From Acidobacteriota bacterium (lineage in GTDB: Bacteria > Acidobacteriota > Thermoanaerobaculia > Multivoradales > Multivoraceae): 64,000 bases of DNA. Each line of letters starts with the position of its first letter. Positions within the stretch are counted from its first letter, which is position 1. Under the pieces are notes generated by a model that was given only the letters and a program-made list of their open reading frames with translations, was not told where the DNA came from and ran no database searches. The stretch is taken from positions 33,521 through 97,520 of the forward strand of contig QQVD01000005.1 of the NCBI GenBank assembly GCA_003388555.1, in the 5' to 3' direction. Below, in pieces: positions 18,111-26,663 of this stretch. A program made the translations under genes and the position numbers.

Positions 18111-18881
18111 ATGACAACGCGCGTGTTGCTTGTCCTGATCTTGTCGGCGCAGCAGTTCTGGCTCTCTGCGGCGGGCGCCGGGCAAGGCGCGCCCGCGCAG
18201 CGGGGCGGCCCCGGCCCCACTCCGCCGATCGCGATTCCCGACGCCTACGCGGTGGCGGCGAACGAAGCGCTGGTCGTCTCGGCCCCCGGCCTGCGGGCGA
18301 ACGACTACGATCCGGATGGCGACCCCTTCATCGTCTCGAACTTCTTCCCGCCCACCCACGGAACGCTCACCTCGGTGGTCACCAGCGGAGCGTTCACCTA
18401 TTCACCGGCCCCTGGCTTCGTCGGCACCGACAGCTTCAGCTACCGGTTGAAGAAGGTCGAAGCGAACATCTACTCGAACTGGGCGACGGTGACGATCGTC
18501 GTCTACTCCGATCCGAACCGGCCCCCGGTGGCGGTCGCGGACCACTACGGCACTCCGTTCGGCCAGACGCTCAGCGTCGCCGCACCCGGGGTGCTGGCCA
18601 ACGACTACGATCCGGACGGGGACCCGATCCTCGCCACCCACTTCTTCGCGCCGGTCAACGGGACACTGACCGCGTTCGTCACCAGCGGGAGTTTCACCTA
18701 CGTCCCGCGACCCGCCTTCCGCGGCGTCGATGTCTTCAGCTACCGGATTCGCGACAGTCAGATGCTCTTCTCCTCGTTCGTCCCGGTGAGGATCTTCGTG
18801 GGGGTCGACCCCGCTACCTTCGTCTTCGGTGACGGCTTCGAGTCGGGTGGCACCGCGGCGTGGAGCGCGACGGTTCCGTAG
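18111..18881 (+). CDS. Secreted protein with two tandem cadherin-like (VCBS/tandem-95 type) repeats
   Basis: 256 residues. A signal peptide (MTTRVLLVLILSAQQFWLSA) leads into two homologous domains of roughly 105 residues. Each begins with a Gln/Glu-x-Leu-x-Val/Ser strand and contains ANDYDPDGDP, a calcium-binding type loop, followed by HGTLT or NGTLT, GxFTYxPxPxF and DxFSYR. The protein ends FGDGFESGGTAAWSATVP. From memory, a similar C-terminal tail closes many secreted proteins in this kind of genome, and it may be a sorting or processing signal. Such repeats normally serve adhesion or extracellular architecture. GAGGG lies about 12 bases before the ATG. It is convergent with the fucosidase gene. 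Confidence 0.82.
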   Translation: MTTRVLLVLILSAQQFWLSAAGAGQGAPAQRGGPGPTPPIAIPDAYAVAANEALVVSAPGLRANDYDPDGDPFIVSNFFPPTHGTLTSVVTSGAFTYSPAPGFVGTDSFSYRLKKVEANIYSNWATVTIVVYSDPNRPPVAVADHYGTPFGQTLSVAAPGVLANDYDPDGDPILATHFFAPVNGTLTAFVTSGSFTYVPRPAFRGVDVFSYRIRDSQMLFSSFVPVRIFVGVDPATFVFGDGFESGGTAAWSATVP

Positions 18882-18959
18882 ATGACCGGCGTCGCTGGAT
18901 CTTCGCGAGCATGCCTTCCAGGTGCGATCCGCACTAGGCGAGGCGTCGATCGGGCGTTC

Positions 18960-20519
18960 CTACCCGCGTTCGACGGCGAGCACCCGAGGCATTCCGTCCG
19001 CGTCGGGGCCGGCGAGATCGGGTGGCAGGGCGATCTCCAGGTGACCGTCCGAGCGGCGGATGCCGAGCCCGGCCTCCGGTTCGTCGTCCGCTGACCTTCC
19101 GACCCGACGCGCCTCCCAGCCGTCGAGCTCGACGCGGGCCCTGGCGGCGAGAAGCCGCAGCCCGGACCCTTCGATCGCGTCGAGCAGGTGCACGTAGGTG
19201 ACATGGCGGACGGAGCCGTCTTCGCGGGTCACGGGACGTGAGCGGGTGACGCCCTGGGTGGTGCGCGCTCCCTGCGCGGCGATCCCGGCGAGCGGGCCGA
19301 AGTCGCTGCAGTACGTGGTGTCGTAGATCGCCTCGCCGTGCCGCTGCAGCCACTCGCCGACGGTGAGGAGGCGCGAGGTGCAGGGTTCGGGCAGCGTGCC
19401 GTCCGGCTTCGGGCCGACGTTGAGCAGCAGGTTGCCGCCGCGGCTGGCGACCTCGACGAGGACGCGGGCGACGGCGGCGGGGCTCTTGTACTCGGGCTCC
19501 TCCGGGTCCCAGGCCCAGGTGCGGCCCAGCGTCATGCACGCCTCCCAGGGCTGGAAGTCGATTCCGAGCGGCATCTCGGCGGTGGGGAAGCGGCTGCGCT
19601 GGGAGGCCTGCAGCATCGTCGCGAGTTGTTCCGCGGAGATCCCCTGCTCGATGGCGCGCACGAAGGCGCGGAACTGCTCGAGGGTGATCTCCGGCGCCGG
19701 CCCGCGGCGTCCTACGGGGATGCCGTCGGGGATCGCCTGCTCGGGGGTGACGAAGTGCCCCCAGTCGGCGCCGAGGCGGTCGTTGACCAGGGTGTTCGGC
19801 GACAGCTCCCGGACCAGGCGATGGAAGCGCTCGGGCTGGTACCGGTCGGTCTCGAACAGGCCGTCGAACCAGAGCACCGCGACCTCGCCGTAGGCGGTGA
19901 GCAGATGGCGGAGGTCGGCTTCCATGGCGTCGAGGTAGGCGCTCCACTGCGGCCGCCCGGGCTCGCCGGACCAGTTCTCGCGCGCCGGCTTCGTGGTGTC
20001 GCGGTAGTCGGGATGGTGCAGGTCGGGCGGCGAGTAGTAGAAGCCGAGCGGGAAGCCGGCGCGCTCGCAGGCCTCGGCGAGCTCGGCGAGCAGGTCGCGG
20101 CCGTAGGGAGAGCTCGTGATCTTGTAGCGCTGGCGCGATGGTGCGTCGAAGAGGCAGTAGCCGTCGTGGTGCTTGGCGGTGATCACCAGGTAGCGCATGC
20201 CGGCGGCGCGGGCGAAGGCGATCCATCCTTCGGGGTCGAAGCCGCGGGGATCGAACCGCTCCGCCAGCGCCACGTAGTCCGCCTCCGCGATGGCGTGCCG
20301 CGTGCCCAGCGGGGCGACCAGGCCCGGCTCCATGATCGGCCAGGAGGCCTCGACCCCGGCCAGCGAGTACGGGCCCCAGTGCACGAACAGGCCGTAACGC
20401 GCGGCCGACCACCAGGCCAGGTGGGCGGAGGCCGCGGCGGCCGGTCGTGCGCGGAGCGGGCCGAGCCCGGCCGCGGCGAGCGCGGAGAGCGCGAGCTGCA
20501 CGAGCTGTCGTCGGGTCAC
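18960..20519 (-). CDS. Alpha-L-fucosidase, GH29
   Basis: 519 residues. The N-terminus TRRQLVQLALSALAAAGLG looks like a Tat-type signal. GH29 marks are WWSAARYGLFVHWGPYSL near the start of the barrel, YLVITAKHHDGYCLFD, GFYYSPPDLHHPDY, and VLWFDGLF with the nucleophile Asp at residue 219. The enzyme releases alpha-L-fucose from fucosylated glycans or fucan fragments outside the cytoplasm. The general acid/base residue is not conserved across the family and I cannot assign it. Together with the sulfatase-like and sulfotransferase-like genes nearby this hints at handling of sulfated or fucosylated glycans, but the genes are not one operon. Confidence 0.93.
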   Translation of the reverse strand: MTRRQLVQLALSALAAAGLGPLRARPAAAASAHLAWWSAARYGLFVHWGPYSLAGVEASWPIMEPGLVAPLGTRHAIAEADYVALAERFDPRGFDPEGWIAFARAAGMRYLVITAKHHDGYCLFDAPSRQRYKITSSPYGRDLLAELAEACERAGFPLGFYYSPPDLHHPDYRDTTKPARENWSGEPGRPQWSAYLDAMEADLRHLLTAYGEVAVLWFDGLFETDRYQPERFHRLVRELSPNTLVNDRLGADWGHFVTPEQAIPDGIPVGRRGPAPEITLEQFRAFVRAIEQGISAEQLATMLQASQRSRFPTAEMPLGIDFQPWEACMTLGRTWAWDPEEPEYKSPAAVARVLVEVASRGGNLLLNVGPKPDGTLPEPCTSRLLTVGEWLQRHGEAIYDTTYCSDFGPLAGIAAQGARTTQGVTRSRPVTREDGSVRHVTYVHLLDAIEGSGLRLLAARARVELDGWEARRVGRSADDEPEAGLGIRRSDGHLEIALPPDLAGPDADGMPRVLAVERG

Positions 20520-20850
20520 CGCGGCAGTCTATTCGGGACCGCAGGCGCTCGCGCCGGGAGTTGGCGACGGCGGGGGAGTTCTCCCCGGTCGCCGTTGCGT
20601 TGCCGGGAAGCCGTCCCCGCGAGCCGAGCCCTCGTCTGGCCCGAGCTGGCGGCTGAGTGCGGCCCCCGGCACCAGGGCGAAGACTCCGCAAGTCGTTTCC
20701 TCACAGTGGTTTGCAGAGGCCCTCGAACGGCCCGCGCCGGGACCGGATCGCCATGCTGGCAGGACGGTTGCTCTATGCCTCGACGTCGGCAACGCACCTG
20801 GTCGATCCGGGCGCTGTTGCCGCCATCCAACGACGAACGAGGAGATGAGT
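20520..20850. other. Intergenic region upstream of the small sortase-substrate gene
   Basis: This is the divergent space between the fucosidase start and the small acidic protein. No gene with a ribosome site is seen. Several TTG-x-x-x boxes occur (for example TTGCAG near 20711 and TTGCTC near 20767), but none has a good -10 partner. Promoters for both flanking genes presumably lie here. Confidence 0.4.
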
Positions 20851-21216
20851 ATGAACATCAAGCCGAACCGCACGACGATCGCTGCCCTGGCCACCGCCAC
20901 CCTGCTGGCGCTGCCCCTCGCCGCGACGGCGCAGGAGCCTCAGCCGAACGAGCCGGAGCCGGTGACCGAGACACAGCCCTACGAGTCCGAGCAGGACTTC
21001 GAGGCGCAGGCCGAGCTCGAGGTCGAGGCCGACGAGCAGACCGCCGACGCCGACGTCGACGTCGACGCCGATGCCGAGGTGAACGGTGAGCTGGGCGACG
21101 AGACGGACGACGACCGTGAGCTCCCCGCGACCGCGGGCCCGATCGGTCTGCTGGCCCTGCTCGGTGTCGGTGGTGTCACGGGCGCGGCCGCCCTGCGCAA
21201 GAAGAACCGCTCCTGA
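20851..21216 (+). CDS. Small acidic secreted protein with an LPATA-G sortase-type sorting signal
   Basis: 121 residues. An N-terminal signal (ending LAATAQ) is followed by a very acidic middle region with Glu-rich and then Asp/Val/Ala-rich stretches. The C-terminus has the three parts of a cell-wall sorting signal: LPATAG (residues 91-96), a hydrophobic stretch (PIGLLALLGVGGVTGAAAL), and a basic tail (RKKNRS). This looks like the dedicated substrate of the sortase encoded 500 bp downstream. I chose ATG 20851 because GAGGAG lies six bases upstream; the ATG at 20845 directly abuts the SD. Canonical signals have G at the fifth motif position, whereas this protein has A followed by G, which resembles the LPxTA variants seen with diderm sortases. 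Confidence 0.72.
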   Translation: MNIKPNRTTIAALATATLLALPLAATAQEPQPNEPEPVTETQPYESEQDFEAQAELEVEADEQTADADVDVDADAEVNGELGDETDDDRELPATAGPIGLLALLGVGGVTGAAALRKKNRS

Positions 21217-21720
21217 TCACTGACCGCTGACCGTTGACCTGGCCGTCTCCACTCGCCGGGCAGAGTGCGAAGGGCTCTGGCAACAGAGCGCCGACGACTC
21301 GACAGGCCCTGAGAGCGGAGACACCAGGTGAGAGTCGCGCCGCCTGCCGGCGCGTGACATTCGCAGCGGGGAACCGCATGACGCCGAGCTCGCAGCCGCG
21401 ATCGAAGCGCTGACGGATCCCCGCTCCTTCTCCCGGTGCGGTGGACCAGCGTCCCGCCAAGGGGCGCGGTCCCCGCGCCGAAGGAGGGGGCCGCAGCCCG
21501 GAGTCGACGCCATGGACCGATGGTCGATGGCGAACGGCAGCGGAGGCGCCTGAGCTTCCCCTCACTGCCCTAAACGATCCGAAGAAGAACCACCGAATCG
21601 AGGCCGCAAGCGCGCGGCGACATCGAAGCCCTGACGACCCGGGAGAGCCGAGACCTCGTCCACCGCGACGTCTGTCTCGCCAGAGACGAACAGAGACCCG
21701 ACGCACCCGACGGAGCCGAC
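21217..21720. other. Intergenic region between sortase substrate and sortase
   Basis: About 500 bp without a credible gene. It starts with a short repetitive run (GACCGCTGACCGTTGACC). The hairpin CAGAG/CTCTG near 21260 is weak and lacks a T-tract. No strong promoter is visible. The length suggests that the substrate and sortase genes are transcribed separately. Confidence 0.4.
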
Positions 21721-22479
21721 GTGCAGCCATCCGCCCCCACCACCCCTCGACCGATCCCGCCGCCGCGCGACCCGATGAACGAGACCAGGAGCGAGGCGCC
21801 CAGCCGGCGCTCACTTCGTGCTGCGGCGTGGGCGGAAGCTGTGCTGTGGGCAGCGGCGCTGGTGTGTTTCGCCGCCGCCGGCTGGCTGGCCTTCGAGGCC
21901 AATCGCTACGAGTGGTTCGGCGTCGAGCTGGCGACGGCCGAGGAGCTCGCCGAGGCGGGGGCGAGCTCGGACGGTGTCGGACTGCCGCCGGAAGGGACTC
22001 CGATCGCCCTGCTCGAGATCCCGCGGCTCGGGCTCGAGGTGACGGTGGCGGAAGGCACTGCGGACTCGGTGCTGCGTCGCTCCGTCGGCCGTCTACGCGC
22101 CAGCGCGCCGCTGGGCGGTCGCGGCAACACCGCGCTGGCCGGTCACCGCGACACCCACTTCCGCCGGCTCGAGGAGATCGCGGCCGGCGATCGCATCGTG
22201 CTCAGCGGACCACTCGGTCGTCGCGAGTACGAAGTGGCGTGGACGCGGGTGGTGGAGCCGGACGAGACCTGGGTGGCAGACACCAGGTCGGTGCGCGCGC
22301 CCCCCGAGCTCACCCTGGTCACCTGCTATCCGTTCCGCTGGGTGGGCACCGCGCCGCAGCGCTTCGTGGTGCGCGCCAACCTCGTCGCCGAGGACGCCAC
22401 GCTGACGCCGACCAGGGAGATCCCGCCGGCGTCGGGAGCCGCGAACGCCGGATCGGCGCGGACGGCGGCGCTGCGCTGA
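21721..22479 (+). CDS. Sortase, class D-like
   Basis: 252 residues: an N-terminal membrane anchor (AEAVLWAAALVCFAAAGWLA, about residues 38-57) and an extracytoplasmic sortase domain. The catalytic triad is complete: His142 in ALAGHRDTHF, Cys202 in LVTCYPF, and Arg214 in APQRFVVRA. Sortases cut at LPxT-type signals and transfer the protein to an amine acceptor. The motif TLVTCYPFRWVGTAPQRF is of the class D type. The start is GTG with CGGAG about six bases upstream; ATG 21775 is the alternative. The stop overlaps the next gene's start (TGATG), so sortase and M19-like protein are probably co-translated. The LPATA-G protein encoded upstream is the obvious substrate. Confidence 0.9.
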   Translation: MQPSAPTTPRPIPPPRDPMNETRSEAPSRRSLRAAAWAEAVLWAAALVCFAAAGWLAFEANRYEWFGVELATAEELAEAGASSDGVGLPPEGTPIALLEIPRLGLEVTVAEGTADSVLRRSVGRLRASAPLGGRGNTALAGHRDTHFRRLEEIAAGDRIVLSGPLGRREYEVAWTRVVEPDETWVADTRSVRAPPELTLVTCYPFRWVGTAPQRFVVRANLVAEDATLTPTREIPPASGAANAGSARTAALR

Positions 22480-23819
22480 TGTTCCCGGGCGCGCGCCTGC
22501 GCTCGAGGATCGACTCCGGGGATCGGCCGAGGCACTTCGATCGACGCCGCGCTCTCGCGTGGGCTCTCGGGCTGCTGTTCGCGCGTGGCACCTCCGGTCG
22601 CGCGGCTTCCTCGCCTTCGGCGTTTCCGCCGCTCCGCGAAGACCTGCCTCCCTCGCCGCGCCGTGCCGGTCCGGAGGCTCCCGCCGTCGCGCAACCGGCG
22701 GACGCTTCGGGCGTCGACGTGCCCGCGAGGGCGCTGCTGCCACCTGCGCTCGGCATCTCGACCCGCGCCGTCGACCTGGTCCGCGACACGACGGTCATCG
22801 ACCTGCTCGGCCTGCTCACCCTCGACTGGCATCGTCTGTTCGGCTGGCAGCGCGAGCCGGCCGGCTTCGGTGTCGAGCGCTACCGCGAGCTGGAGGCCAG
22901 CGGTGTCGGTGTGCTGCACCCGGCGGTCGAGACCGGCGAAGCGGATGCACGCCGTGGCGTGTTGCGGTGGCTGCGAGGCTGGCGCAATCTGGTCGGCGAC
23001 GGCTCGTGCTTCCTGGCGCCGGTCGGTTCCGCCGAGGCCCTGGTGAGGGCAAGCAGCAGCGGCCGCATCGGCGTCGTGGTGGGCTTCCAGAACGGGACCC
23101 ACTTCGACGGTGGAGCAGACGTCGACCTGTTCTTCCGCCTCGGCCAGCGCGTCTCGCAGCTCACCTACGACGGGCGCAATCGCCTGGGCAGCGGCTGCCG
23201 GGTGCGCAGCGACGAGGGGCTCACCGCCCTGGGACACGAGATCGTGCACGCGATGGGCGACGTCGGCATGGCGCTCGACGTCTCGCACGCCGGCGAGCGC
23301 ACGGCACTCCAGGCGATCGCGGCGTCGTCGCGACCGGTGCTGCTGACCCACACCAACTGCAGGGCGTTGCACGAACACCCGCGCAACGCCTCCGACGAGC
23401 TGCTGCGCGCCGTCGCCGAGAAGGGCGGAGTCGTCGGGCTGACCATCGTCAGCGCCTTCGTCGGCCCGTCACGGCGTGCCGACCTCGAGCGCCTGATCGA
23501 TCACTACGAGCACGCCCTCGACATCGCCGGCACCGAGCACGTCGCGATCGGCAGCGATGCCGATGCCGAGGCACGAGTGGCCGGTTCCGACCGGCCGAAC
23601 CCCTTCTACGTGCTGCGCGGCATGGAGCCGCGCTGGCGGGTCTTCCAGATCGCCGATGCGCTGCTGCGCCGGGGCTGGTCGGAGGAAGTCGTGCGCGGTG
23701 TCCTGGGAGGCAACGCGCAGCGTGTGCTGTCGTCGATCTGGCCACCAGAGCGAGGTTGGCAGCGCTCCGGTCGCGATCCCTTCTGCCCGGCCCCGGCCCG
23801 CCCGCTCCTCTGGCGCTGA
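22479..23819 (+). CDS. Membrane dipeptidase-like protein (peptidase family M19), metal site partly lost
   Basis: 446 residues with a Tat-like N-terminus (DRRRALAWALGLLFARG). The M19 fold is recognisable from GVVVGFQNG, SQLTYDGRNRLGSGC, ALDVSHAGERTA, VLLTHTNCRALHEHPRN, HVAIGSDADA and VVRGVLGGNAQRVL. Family members cleave dipeptides, including ones with a C-terminal D-residue, using two zinc ions. Here the N-terminal HxD pair is not seen (the segment reads VIDLLGLLTLDWHR), and the bridging Glu position in GIEGG-type motifs is Gln (GFQNG). The two later His residues remain. The protein may be a diverged enzyme or a binding protein. It overlaps the sortase gene by one base, so a role linked to surface display or peptidoglycan is plausible. 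Confidence 0.82.
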   Translation: MFPGARLRSRIDSGDRPRHFDRRRALAWALGLLFARGTSGRAASSPSAFPPLREDLPPSPRRAGPEAPAVAQPADASGVDVPARALLPPALGISTRAVDLVRDTTVIDLLGLLTLDWHRLFGWQREPAGFGVERYRELEASGVGVLHPAVETGEADARRGVLRWLRGWRNLVGDGSCFLAPVGSAEALVRASSSGRIGVVVGFQNGTHFDGGADVDLFFRLGQRVSQLTYDGRNRLGSGCRVRSDEGLTALGHEIVHAMGDVGMALDVSHAGERTALQAIAASSRPVLLTHTNCRALHEHPRNASDELLRAVAEKGGVVGLTIVSAFVGPSRRADLERLIDHYEHALDIAGTEHVAIGSDADAEARVAGSDRPNPFYVLRGMEPRWRVFQIADALLRRGWSEEVVRGVLGGNAQRVLSSIWPPERGWQRSGRDPFCPAPARPLLWR

Positions 23820-24084
23820 GCGGCGAAGGCCCGACGCCAGCGTGGTCCGCCCGCGGCGATGCCTGGGCCCCGACGACCGAGGCCACGGGCTTCGACGGAG
23901 GGCGGGGAGTAGAGTAGGAGGCGAGAGGCGATCCCAGTCGATCACGAACGTTGCCGAGCTACCCGGAGCCCCTGCCGGTCTCGGGCCGCTGCCCCGCCTC
24001 GCGACCCTGGAGCGAGAAGGATCGAGCAGGGTCGAGTGCGAGCGCGGCGCCCTCGGGGCCCGGCGGTTCCGCGGAGGGCGCGCC

Positions 24085-26655
24085 ATGCAGACACGAGCGG
24101 TGCCGCAGATCCACCAGGTCGGATCTCAGGAGGGCCACGGCTGCACGTCAGGGGTGCCGGTCGCGGCTCGCGCGTCCAAAGGCAGTCCGGCGATCCTCGT
24201 CCTGGTCGCCCTGATCGCCGCGCCGCTCGTCGGCCCGGCCACGCTGGCCGCCTCCCGCTCCGCCGAGAAGGAGCGGGCCGAGCCCGACGCCTTCGCCGAG
24301 TACGAGCAGCTGCGCGCGCTGCACGGCACGCCGCCGTTCGGCGTCGGCGAGGACCACCTGGTGTTCGACTTCGAGGGTGCCCGCTTCGAGCTCGAGGCGG
24401 GTGAGATCTCGCTGCAGCAGCCCCTGCGCAGCGGGGCGGTGACCGGCTTCTGGTTCGAGGGCGACGGCCGGTTCGTGCTCGACGTGCCGGACGAGTACGA
24501 GCTCAGCCAGCTGCGTCGCTTCACCCGCGACGAGGAGCTCACCGGGCTCGAGGTCTCCTTCGACCGTCTGTTCGTACAGGTGGCCGCGCCGGAGCTGGTG
24601 CGGCCGCTGACAGCTCTCGCCGCGGAGCGTGAGCTGCTCGACGGTCCCTGGGGGGCGCCGCCTTACTGGGTGCGCGGCCGCCAGACCGCCTGGCTGCTCG
24701 AGCAGCATCACGATCCCGCGTCGCGGGTGCTGGCGGCGCTGTCGACCTTCGGCGAGCGCTACCTGCGCGCCGTGCTGCGGATCGAAGAGCACGGCTGGGT
24801 GACGTTCTCCTTCGACGCCCGCCGCCGCGAGGAGATCGAGCTGCTGCACCACACCCGGGCCAACCTGGCGCTGGCGCCCAACTTCGGCGAGAGCTGGCTG
24901 AGCCTCGACCAGGCGAGCGACCGCGACGAGGATGGTCGGGCGGCGCCGGAGCCTGGCGGGTTCTCCGCCCTCGAGCACCTCGACGCCGAGATCGAGCTGC
25001 TCGAGCTGGGCGAGAACCCGGCCTCGGGCTTCGGAGCCAACCATCCGATCGACGCTCGCATCGATGTCGCGGCGCGTCTGCGCTCGCTGCGCGACGGGCT
25101 CGGGGCAGTGGTGCTTCAGCTCGATCCGCGCAGTCGCATCGAACGGGTGCGCAGCGCTTCTGGACGCACGCTGCCGGTGCTGCGCTTCCCGCGTGGCGAG
25201 CTCGCCAACCACCTCGACGACGAGTGGGGCAATCGCGAGTTCGTCGTGCTGCTCGAGGAGCCGCTGCGAGCCGGCGAACAGGTGACGCTGCAGCTCGAAT
25301 ACCTGCTCGAGCTGAGCAACTTCGCCCCTGGCCTGAGCTGGCACCCCAACAGCACCGACTACGAGCTGCGTCCGTTCACCGCGTCGATGCTCTTCCGGCT
25401 GCGCGATCGCTACGACGTGCTGGCCAGCGGCCAGGAGGTCGATTCCGGCAGGGACGAGCGCGGCGAGTGGTCGCGCTGGGAGATGCAGCGCCCGAGCCGC
25501 ATCGTCGGATTCACCTTCGCGCGCTACGCCCACACGGCTCGCTTCGAGTGGGACGGAGTGCCGCCGCTGACCCTCTTCGGCACCACTGGCGGCTATCTGT
25601 CGGTTCAGCGGATCGAGGACCTGTCGCGGTTCTTCGAGGGCAACCTGCGCTGTCTGGTCGACCTGCTGGGTCCGCCCGACGCCGAGGAGATGGTGGTCAC
25701 CCTGATCAACGCCGGCCACTCGCAGTCGTTCGAGGGCTTCCTCCAGGTGAGCGAGAACATCGCCAAGAAGGGCCGTCTCGGCGTCGCCGTGCACGGCACC
25801 AAGGAGCTCCTGGCAGCCCACGAGCTGGCCCACCAGTGGTGGGGACACAAGGTGAAGCCCGACTCGTACCGCGACGCCTGGCTGGCGGAGGCGCTGGCCG
25901 AGTACTCGGCCGCCCTCTGTGTGCGCGACAGCGTCGACGACGGCGAACGGGTCTTCGCCGACATCGTCGACGCATTCCGCAACGAGGTGCATGGCTCGAC
26001 CGCCGGCGCGTTCAATGCCTTCGCCCGGCCGGGCCTGTCGGTGCGCAATCGGTTCGAGCGTGATCGCATGCCGCCTATCTCGCACGGCTACCGCGCCGCG
26101 GTGCGCCACAATCCCTTCGCCGTGGTCAGCACGGTCTATCGCAAGGGTGCGCTGGTGCTGCACATGATCGACCAGCTGCTCCGCATCGAGACCGGCAGCC
26201 GCGATGCCTTCCTCGCCCTGCTGCGCAGGCTGTCGGACCGTGGCGTTGCGACCCGCCTGCGCACCGACGATCTGATGCACGAGCTCGAGGCAGTCAGCGA
26301 GCTCGACTGGCGGCTGCTGTTCGAGCAGTGGGTGCATCGCGCCGAGGTGCCGACCTGGCGCTCGCAGGTGACCATCGGGCCGCAAGCGCGCAGCGCGCTG
26401 CTGAGGATCGAACAGCGCGACGCGGCACCGGAGTTCACCAGCTGGGCTCCCGTCAGGGCGACGCTGCGAGACGGTGGCTTCGAGGAACGGCTGATCCAGG
26501 TGCGCGGTCTCGAGACCGAGATCGAAGTCCGCTTCGAAGGGGTCGTCGACACGGTCGAGATCGATCCCGGCTTCGCCATCCCGGTGCGCCAGCGCGGCGG
26601 CCGTTCGGCGCGCGCCGGCGAGCTTCACCGCAGCCACCGCGCCGCCGGCGGCTGA
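24085..26655 (+). CDS. Secreted/membrane-anchored M1-family aminopeptidase
   Basis: 856 residues. One hydrophobic segment near residues 33-55 (AILVLVALIAAPLVGPATLAA) is a signal or anchor. The catalytic zinc motif is HELAHQWWGH at residues 579-588, with the third ligand Glu602 in LAEALAEY, giving the HExxH-x18-E spacing of M1. The 500 residues before it form a large beta-rich region that lacks an obvious GAMEN motif, as in the diverged environmental M1 proteins. Expected activity is removal of N-terminal residues from peptides outside the cytoplasm. GGAGGG lies about eight bases before the ATG. It ends eight bases from the convergent gene's stop. Confidence 0.88.
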   Translation: MQTRAVPQIHQVGSQEGHGCTSGVPVAARASKGSPAILVLVALIAAPLVGPATLAASRSAEKERAEPDAFAEYEQLRALHGTPPFGVGEDHLVFDFEGARFELEAGEISLQQPLRSGAVTGFWFEGDGRFVLDVPDEYELSQLRRFTRDEELTGLEVSFDRLFVQVAAPELVRPLTALAAERELLDGPWGAPPYWVRGRQTAWLLEQHHDPASRVLAALSTFGERYLRAVLRIEEHGWVTFSFDARRREEIELLHHTRANLALAPNFGESWLSLDQASDRDEDGRAAPEPGGFSALEHLDAEIELLELGENPASGFGANHPIDARIDVAARLRSLRDGLGAVVLQLDPRSRIERVRSASGRTLPVLRFPRGELANHLDDEWGNREFVVLLEEPLRAGEQVTLQLEYLLELSNFAPGLSWHPNSTDYELRPFTASMLFRLRDRYDVLASGQEVDSGRDERGEWSRWEMQRPSRIVGFTFARYAHTARFEWDGVPPLTLFGTTGGYLSVQRIEDLSRFFEGNLRCLVDLLGPPDAEEMVVTLINAGHSQSFEGFLQVSENIAKKGRLGVAVHGTKELLAAHELAHQWWGHKVKPDSYRDAWLAEALAEYSAALCVRDSVDDGERVFADIVDAFRNEVHGSTAGAFNAFARPGLSVRNRFERDRMPPISHGYRAAVRHNPFAVVSTVYRKGALVLHMIDQLLRIETGSRDAFLALLRRLSDRGVATRLRTDDLMHELEAVSELDWRLLFEQWVHRAEVPTWRSQVTIGPQARSALLRIEQRDAAPEFTSWAPVRATLRDGGFEERLIQVRGLETEIEVRFEGVVDTVEIDPGFAIPVRQRGGRSARAGELHRSHRAAGG

Positions 26656-26663
26656 GCCACTCC

